Shown here in pieces: positions 59,869 to 64,000 of a stretch of 64,000 bases of DNA (its first letter is position 1; each line of letters begins with the position of its first letter). The notes below the pieces were generated by a model, which did not search any database, was not told the DNA's origin, and was given only the letters and a program-made list of their open reading frames with translations. The DNA lies in NCBI RefSeq assembly GCF_002284575.1, contig NZ_NPKJ01000062.1, forward strand, positions 1-64,000, given 5' to 3'. Position numbers and translations under genes: made by a program. The DNA comes from Mesorhizobium temperatum (GTDB taxonomy: Bacteria; Pseudomonadota; Alphaproteobacteria; Rhizobiales; Rhizobiaceae).

Positions 59869-61143
59869 TCAGCCTTTCACGATCGACTTGCCGGCGTAGA
59901 GCGCCTGCTTGCCGAGCTCCTCCTCGATGCGGATGAGCTGGTTGTACTTGGCCATGCGATCCGAGCGCGACAGAGAGCCCGTCTTGATCTGCCCGCAATT
60001 GGTGGCAACGGCGAGATCGGCGATGGTCGAATCTTCGGTTTCGCCCGAGCGGTGCGACATGACAGCGGTGTAGCCGGCCTTGTGCGCGGTCTCGACGGCG
60101 TCGAGCGTTTCGGTCAGTGAGCCGATCTGGTTGACCTTGACCAGGATAGAATTGGCGACGCCCATGCGGATGCCGTCGCGCAGCCGCGCTGTATTGGTGA
60201 CGAACAAATCGTCACCGACCAGCTGGGTTTTCTTGCCGATGAGGTCGGTCAGCGTTTTCCAGCCATCCCAATCGTCTTCGGCCAACCCGTCCTCGATCGT
60301 GATGATCGGATAGTCCGCCGCGAGCTTGGCCAGATATTTGGCCTGGGTCTTCGGATCGCGGGTCTTCTTCTCGCCTTCATAGACGTAGTTGCCGTCCTTG
60401 AAGAATTCGGTCGCGGCGCAATCGAGGCCGAGCGCAACCTCTTCGCCCGGCTTGAAGCCAGCCTGCTCGATCGATTCCATGATGAAATCGAGCGCAGCGG
60501 GCGCGCTCTTCAGGTTAGGAGCGAAGCCGCCCTCGTCGCCGACATTGGTGTTGTGGCCGGCGTCCTTCAGCCGCTTCCTCAACGTATGAAAGATTTCCGA
60601 GCCCCAGCGCACGCCGTCGCGCAGTGTCGGCGCACCGATCGGCAGGATCATGAATTCCTGGAAGTCGATCGGGTTGTCGGCATGGGCGCCACCGTTGATG
60701 ATGTTCATCATCGGTACTGGAAGCACATGCGCCTTGGTGCCGCCGACATAACGGTAGAGCGGCAGTCCGGCCGCTTCCGCCGCAGCCTTGGCGACAGCCA
60801 GCGAGACGCCGAGGATGGCATTGGCACCGAGCCGGCTCTTGTTGGGCGTGCCGTCGAGCTCGATCATGGTCTGGTCGATGTGGATCTGGTTCTCGGCTTC
60901 CATACCGCCGATCGCCTCGAATAGCTCGCCATTGACGGCCTCTACCGCCCGCAGAGCCCCCTTGCCGAGGTAGCGGGCGCCGCCGTCGCGCAGTTCGACC
61001 GCCTCATGCGCGCCGGTCGAGGCGCCGGAAGGCACCGCAGCGCGGCCCATCGAGCCGTCTTCGAGCACGACGTCGACCTCGACGGTCGGGTTTCCGCGGC
61101 TGTCCAGGATTTCACGCCCGACAATGTCGATGATGGCAGTCAT
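59869..61143 (-). CDS. eno: Enolase
   Basis: The 424-residue enzyme has D-S-R-G-N-P-T-V-E, G-A-N-A-I-L-G-V-S-L, G-D-E-G-G-F-A-P and S-H-R-S-G-E-T-E-D. It converts 2-phosphoglycerate to phosphoenolpyruvate. ATG 61143 begins M-T-A-I-I-D-I-V-G, the family start; a longer frame to 61263 is Arg-rich and rejected. It has its own terminator downstream. Confidence 0.97.
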   Translation of the reverse strand: MTAIIDIVGREILDSRGNPTVEVDVVLEDGSMGRAAVPSGASTGAHEAVELRDGGARYLGKGALRAVEAVNGELFEAIGGMEAENQIHIDQTMIELDGTPNKSRLGANAILGVSLAVAKAAAEAAGLPLYRYVGGTKAHVLPVPMMNIINGGAHADNPIDFQEFMILPIGAPTLRDGVRWGSEIFHTLRKRLKDAGHNTNVGDEGGFAPNLKSAPAALDFIMESIEQAGFKPGEEVALGLDCAATEFFKDGNYVYEGEKKTRDPKTQAKYLAKLAADYPIITIEDGLAEDDWDGWKTLTDLIGKKTQLVGDDLFVTNTARLRDGIRMGVANSILVKVNQIGSLTETLDAVETAHKAGYTAVMSHRSGETEDSTIADLAVATNCGQIKTGSLSRSDRMAKYNQLIRIEEELGKQALYAGKSIVKG

Positions 61144-61365
61144 TGCGATGTCCCCGATTGATCCGACGAAGCGTCGCGCACGTCTTAGCCAAAGTGCTGC
61201 AAAACGCAATCGGGGCGTCCGCAAATAGTGCCGCCACCTCCGCCATGCCGGTTCACGAAGCACAAATTGCTGTCATCATAAGTCATGTCAGTCATAAGTC
61301 TTGGCGGCATGCGGCTTTCTGGTTTATGCTCGCACTGCGCGGGGCGAAACAGGAGGAGTTTCGCC

Positions 61366-61485
61366 ATGTCTCAGTTGAGCGGTATCGTGAGTTTGTTCCT
61401 GATCGCGGCGGCGTTTTTGACGTCGTGTGACACTCAGCAGCCTCAACAGGGCGCGGTAGAGTTGTCGACCCTTGCGGCGGAGTAG
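61366..61485 (+). CDS. 39-aa lipoprotein of entericidin-like size
   Basis: The 39-residue ORF has a hydrophobic signal ending L-T-S-C (Cys21), then Gln-rich mature residues. AGGAGG at 61351-61356 lies nine bases upstream, and a strong terminator follows at once. This makes a complete small transcription unit. The n-region lacks Lys/Arg, which is unusual for a lipoprotein. TTGGCG and TATGCT upstream could be its promoter. Entericidin-like proteins have this size, but the match is only general. Confidence 0.65.
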   Translation: MSQLSGIVSLFLIAAAFLTSCDTQQPQQGAVELSTLAAE

Positions 61486-61499
61486 ATATCCTGCAAAAA

Positions 61500-61529
61500 G
61501 GCCCCCGGTCCAACCCGGGGGCCTTTTTT
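61500..61529 (+). terminator. Strong intrinsic terminator after the small lipoprotein gene
   Basis: GGCCCCCGG (61500-61508) and CCGGGGGCC (61515-61523) form a nine-pair GC stem followed by six T. A run of A precedes it, so it can also stop minus-strand transcription from the PRC-barrel gene. Confidence 0.9.
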
Positions 61530-61547
61530 GATTCCGGCAGAGCAAGG

Positions 61548-61913
61548 TCAATGCCAATAAGGCTCCACCTTGTAGTAGCTGTATGAAGCATCACGCGCGG
61601 CCTCGCCGTCGGCGCCCGTCAATTCGTTGATCGAATAGGCGGGAGCAGCCTTCAGTTGCTCCTTCGTGAACGGCACGACATAGCCGCCCTTGTTCTCGTC
61701 ATAGTCGAGGCTCGCCCACGGAATGGCGTGGTACTTCTCGCCGATGCCGAGAAATCCGCCAAAGCCGATCACGGCAAACATGATTCCATTCGACAACTTG
61801 TCGAGCATGACATCCTCGATGTCGCCGATGTGCGTGCCTTCCGTGTTGTAGACGGATGTGCCGATGACCCGCGAGGCAGCGATGGCTTCAGTGTGTCCTG
61901 TCTGGGTGGTCAT
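61548..61913 (-). CDS. PRC-barrel domain protein
   Basis: The 121-residue protein has the PRC-barrel pattern: A-S-R-V-I-G-T-S-V-Y-N, G-D-I-E-D-V-M-L-D, F-A-V-I-G-F-G-G-F-L-G and I-P-W-A-S-L. Short PRC-barrel proteins are abundant in rhizobia and probably bind RNA or protein under stress. ATG 61913 follows GAGGAG eight bases upstream; the longer frame to 62003 lacks a site. Confidence 0.88.
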   Translation of the reverse strand: MTTQTGHTEAIAASRVIGTSVYNTEGTHIGDIEDVMLDKLSNGIMFAVIGFGGFLGIGEKYHAIPWASLDYDENKGGYVVPFTKEQLKAAPAYSINELTGADGEAARDASYSYYKVEPYWH

Positions 61914-61989
61914 TGTGTACTCCTCGTTGTCGTTGACGCTATGCCTGACAATGAGGGGCGCGGATGAAGGTTCCAGAGTTTTCGACACT

Positions 61990-62029
61990 AGAGCGGGATG
62001 CATTCAAATTGAACTGAGCATCCCGCTCT
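61990..62029. repeat. Perfect palindrome (AGAGCGGGATGC type)
   Basis: AGAGCGGGATGC (61990-62001) and GCATCCCGCTCT (62018-62029) form a 12-pair stem with a 16-base loop. It sits between the PRC-barrel and dodecin genes and belongs by style to the family of intergenic palindromes in this window. Confidence 0.65.
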
Positions 62030-62099
62030 ATCTATTTGTTTTAGCTGCATTTCAGCGACGTCAAGTGAATCCACTTGGCTGCAAAAATGCTCTAACCGG

Positions 62100-62303
62100 T
62101 CACTCAGCGAGGATGAAGGTGACCTTCATGTTGACGCGATACGCGGAGATCTTGCCGTCCTCGACGACCACCTTCTGGTCCTGGATCCAGGCTCCTTCGA
62201 CGTTCTTCAAGGTCTTTGCGGCGCGCGCAATTCCCAGTTCGATGGCTTCTTGAAAACTCTTATTAGACGATGATGTGATTTCGGTGACGCGGGCGACGGA
62301 CAT
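62100..62303 (-). CDS. Dodecin (flavin-binding)
   Basis: The 67-residue protein reads V-A-R-V-T-E-I-T-S-S-S, then F-Q-E-A-I-E-L-G-I-A-R-A, a single helix packed on a three-stranded sheet, with W-I near residue 39. That is the dodecin signature; dodecins form dodecamers that store flavin. ATG 62303 follows GGAGGA. It has no close operon partner. Confidence 0.92.
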   Translation of the reverse strand: MSVARVTEITSSSNKSFQEAIELGIARAAKTLKNVEGAWIQDQKVVVEDGKISAYRVNMKVTFILAE

Positions 62304-62371
62304 GGCTTCCTCCTCCAAGGCACTCTGTGCCTGGGCAGCGTACAACCGGCACCTGTTGACCACAAGTTTAG

Positions 62372-62394
62372 GGGCCGGGACTTAGGCCCGGCCC
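62372..62394 (-). terminator. Hairpin after kdsA
   Basis: GGGCCGGG (62372-62379) and CCCGGCCC (62387-62394) form an eight-pair GC stem ten bases after the kdsA stop. On the minus strand it is followed by a mixed TAAACTTG, so termination efficiency is uncertain. Confidence 0.55.
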
Positions 62395-62403
62395 TCAGCT
62401 TGC

Positions 62404-63234
62404 TCAGCCCTTGGCGACGCGATCGAATGCCATCAGCCTTTCGAGCAGCGCCCGAAGGTCCTTCAGCGGCACCATGTTGGGACCATCGGAGGGGGCATTG
62501 TCGGGATCCTGATGCGTCTCGATGAAGACGCCGGCGACACCGACCGCAACCGCGGCGCGCGCCAGCGTCTCGACGAAGCGCCGATCGCCACCCGAGGAGC
62601 CGCCCTGGCCGCCCGGCTGCTGCACCGAATGCGTGGCGTCGAAAATCACCGGCGCGCCGATCTCGGCCATGATCGGCAGGGCGCGCATATCGGACACCAG
62701 CGTGTTGTAGCCGAAGGACGCGCCGCGCTCGGTGACCAGCACGTTGGCGTTTCCGGAACCGGTGATCTTGGCGACAACGTTCTTCATGTCCCACGGTGCG
62801 AGGAACTGGCCCTTCTTCACGTTGACGACCTTGCCGGTTCTTGCCGCCGCGATCAGCAGATCAGTCTGCCGGCTGAGGAAAGCCGGGATCTGCAGGATAT
62901 CGACATGCGGCGCCACGACCGCGCACTGTTCCTCGGTGTGGATATCGGTCAGGATCGGCAGCGAAAACGCCTTGCGCAAATCGTCGAAGACGGGCAGCGC
63001 CGCATCGAGGCCGGCGCCGCGCGTGCCGCCAAGCGAGGTGCGGTTGGCCTTGTCGTAACTGGTCTTATAGACGAGGCCCAGCCCCAGCTTCTCAGTCAGT
63101 TCCTTCAGCGCCCCAGCCATGTCGAAGGCGTGCTGGCGCGATTCAAGCTGGCACGGGCCGGCAATCAGCGATAACGGCGCGGTGTTGCTGAAGACGACAT
63201 TGCCGACAGTTACGGACGACTTGGGCTTGTTCAT
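62404..63234 (-). CDS. kdsA: 3-deoxy-D-manno-octulosonate-8-phosphate synthase
   Basis: The 276-residue enzyme has L-I-A-G-P-C-Q-L-E-S, Y-K-T-S-Y-D-K-A-N-R, D-I-H-T-E-E-Q and D-A-T-H-S-V-Q-Q-P-G-G. It joins phosphoenolpyruvate and arabinose 5-phosphate to make Kdo-8-P for lipopolysaccharide. Its start overlaps the stop of the VOC-family gene (ATGA). Confidence 0.96.
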   Translation of the reverse strand: MNKPKSSVTVGNVVFSNTAPLSLIAGPCQLESRQHAFDMAGALKELTEKLGLGLVYKTSYDKANRTSLGGTRGAGLDAALPVFDDLRKAFSLPILTDIHTEEQCAVVAPHVDILQIPAFLSRQTDLLIAAARTGKVVNVKKGQFLAPWDMKNVVAKITGSGNANVLVTERGASFGYNTLVSDMRALPIMAEIGAPVIFDATHSVQQPGGQGGSSGGDRRFVETLARAAVAVGVAGVFIETHQDPDNAPSDGPNMVPLKDLRALLERLMAFDRVAKG

Positions 63235-64000
63235 GCGATCTCCCGGAAAATGAAGGCCGCACCCTGCCCGGATGCCGGCCGCACGACAATATCATTGCCG
63301 CGTATTTCGTGTTCGACGGAACTGGCTGCAAGCAGCCTGGCGACCGTGTCTGCGAAGCGAACTGAAAAGACGATCCCCGCGAAGCGGAGTTCCGATGGCG
63401 CGCCGGCAGGTATGCCGAAGCGCGTTTCGAAAGCAACCGGGTCAAGCAGGGTCAAGTTTGCGTTCGGTAGGACAAATGCAGTGCTGCTCCCCTGTCCGGC
63501 AGCCGGACTGCGCGTCGCGATCGAAATCAATCGGTGCTGTTCCGATGGCTGGTTGCTGACCGCCACGACTTCGATGATGCCGGTTGCGCCATTTGGGTGG
63601 ATCTGCAATGCGGTGCGGTCTACTTTCGGCGCATTGATCCGCTCGCAGGCGAACAGGAATGCGTCCGTCGCCCCGGTGCCGGAGGCGAAGGCCAGTTTGA
63701 ACGATGCCGTGTCGCTCTTTCCCGCCGGGTCGGTGAAGGCGCGCGAAAAGCTCAGCATGTCTCCGGCAGACAGGCCGGCTTCGACATAGCGCACGTGATC
63801 GGCATCCGCATCTTCGGTGCCCAAGGCCAGGGCGGAAAATCCCTCATTGCCGCGCTTGTCGCGATAGGCGCGATCGCGCGCGACGAAGATATTGCCGTCG
63901 GCGATCGCTTTCGCCACCGCCTTCTCGTTGCCCACCGCCAGCGGCTCGAGATAGGTGCCGTCCTCAAGGAAGACGCAGCAGTTTTCCGTCCCGAAAGGAT
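63231..64000 (-). CDS. VOC/glyoxalase-like protein (5' end outside window)
   Basis: The frame is open to the right edge, and the visible N-terminal part reads F-G-T-E-N-C-C-V-F-L-E-D-G-T-Y-L-E. That is the first strand pair of glyoxalase-like (VOC) proteins. A GTG at 63935 could start a short ORF, but the conserved residues continue upstream of it, so the true start lies beyond 64000. The stop overlaps kdsA. Substrate unknown. Confidence 0.75.
   Translation of the reverse strand, partial: PFGTENCCVFLEDGTYLEPLAVGNEKAVAKAIADGNIFVARDRAYRDKRGNEGFSALALGTEDADADHVRYVEAGLSAGDMLSFSRAFTDPAGKSDTASFKLAFASGTGATDAFLFACERINAPKVDRTALQIHPNGATGIIEVVAVSNQPSEQHRLISIATRSPAAGQGSSTAFVLPNANLTLLDPVAFETRFGIPAGAPSELRFAGIVFSVRFADTVARLLAASSVEHEIRGNDIVVRPASGQGAAFIFREIA

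Noticed and set aside
1..64000. CRISPR array, rRNA genes or insertion sequences
   Set aside because: No spaced direct repeats, rRNA-like stretch or transposase ORF was seen. The repeats present are single palindromes.

Overview
The window looks like chromosomal DNA of a Mesorhizobium-type alphaproteobacterium (order Hyphomicrobiales/Rhizobiales). Reasons: high GC throughout; the order dusB-ntrB-ntrC-ntrY-ntrX-dat-hfq-hflX with mazG beside it; fused ispDF; a pyruvate dehydrogenase E1 beta that carries its own lipoyl domain; and many palindromic intergenic elements of the rhizobial RIME kind. The genus is inferred from gene content and order, not from a database search.

Region 1 (1 to about 19,740) is the right part of a temperate podovirus-like prophage. 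From left to right it holds the end of an SGNH-like protein, a run of translationally coupled virion genes in the same order as the T7 tail and internal-core block (tail tubular A and B, then gp13-, gp14-, gp15- and gp16-like genes), tail fibre-like genes, and a lysis cassette (muramidase, small membrane protein, nested Rz/Rz1). After a terminator come an HNH nuclease, a small coiled-coil protein and an XRE regulator on the minus strand. A palindromic operator region separates these from four coupled small early-type genes. One gene, 19144-19611, stands alone between two identical hairpins. Two minus-strand genes for exported proteins sit inside the virion block and look like morons. Terminase, portal, capsid and integrase are not in the window and would lie to the left. 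The prophage stops at the 3' end of a tRNA-Ser(UGA) gene, a classical attachment site.

Region 2 (about 20,200 to 28,400) is housekeeping on the plus strand: rlpA, a D,D-carboxypeptidase family gene with degenerate motifs, then a tightly packed tmk-holB-metG-tatD-MBL hydrolase operon and a YbaK-like gene whose end appears frameshifted. Region 3 (28,400 to 36,600) is a mixed accessory stretch: a TetR regulator, homocysteine methyltransferase, an agmatinase-family enzyme with an altered metal ligand, a frameshifted isochorismatase-family gene, a DUF2076 protein, a Bax-inhibitor-1 membrane protein, an ECF sigma/anti-sigma pair and an OpgC-like membrane protein.

Region 4 (36,700 to 49,300) carries an aromatic aminotransferase, mazG, and the nitrogen-regulation block dusB-ntrBC, ntrYX, dat, hfq, hflX on the minus strand. 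Region 5 (49,400 to 64,000) carries ispDF, pncC, a RatA/COQ10 protein, lipA and the pyruvate dehydrogenase operon pdhA-pdhB-pdhC followed by a previously uncalled 44-residue ORF, an SGNH hydrolase and lpdA. Further on are ftsB, eno, a 39-residue lipoprotein gene with its own terminator, a PRC-barrel protein, dodecin, kdsA and a partial VOC-family gene. The core genes link central carbon flow (Eno, PDH, LipA, Lpd) with envelope synthesis (KdsA, RlpA, carboxypeptidase, OpgC) and nitrogen control.
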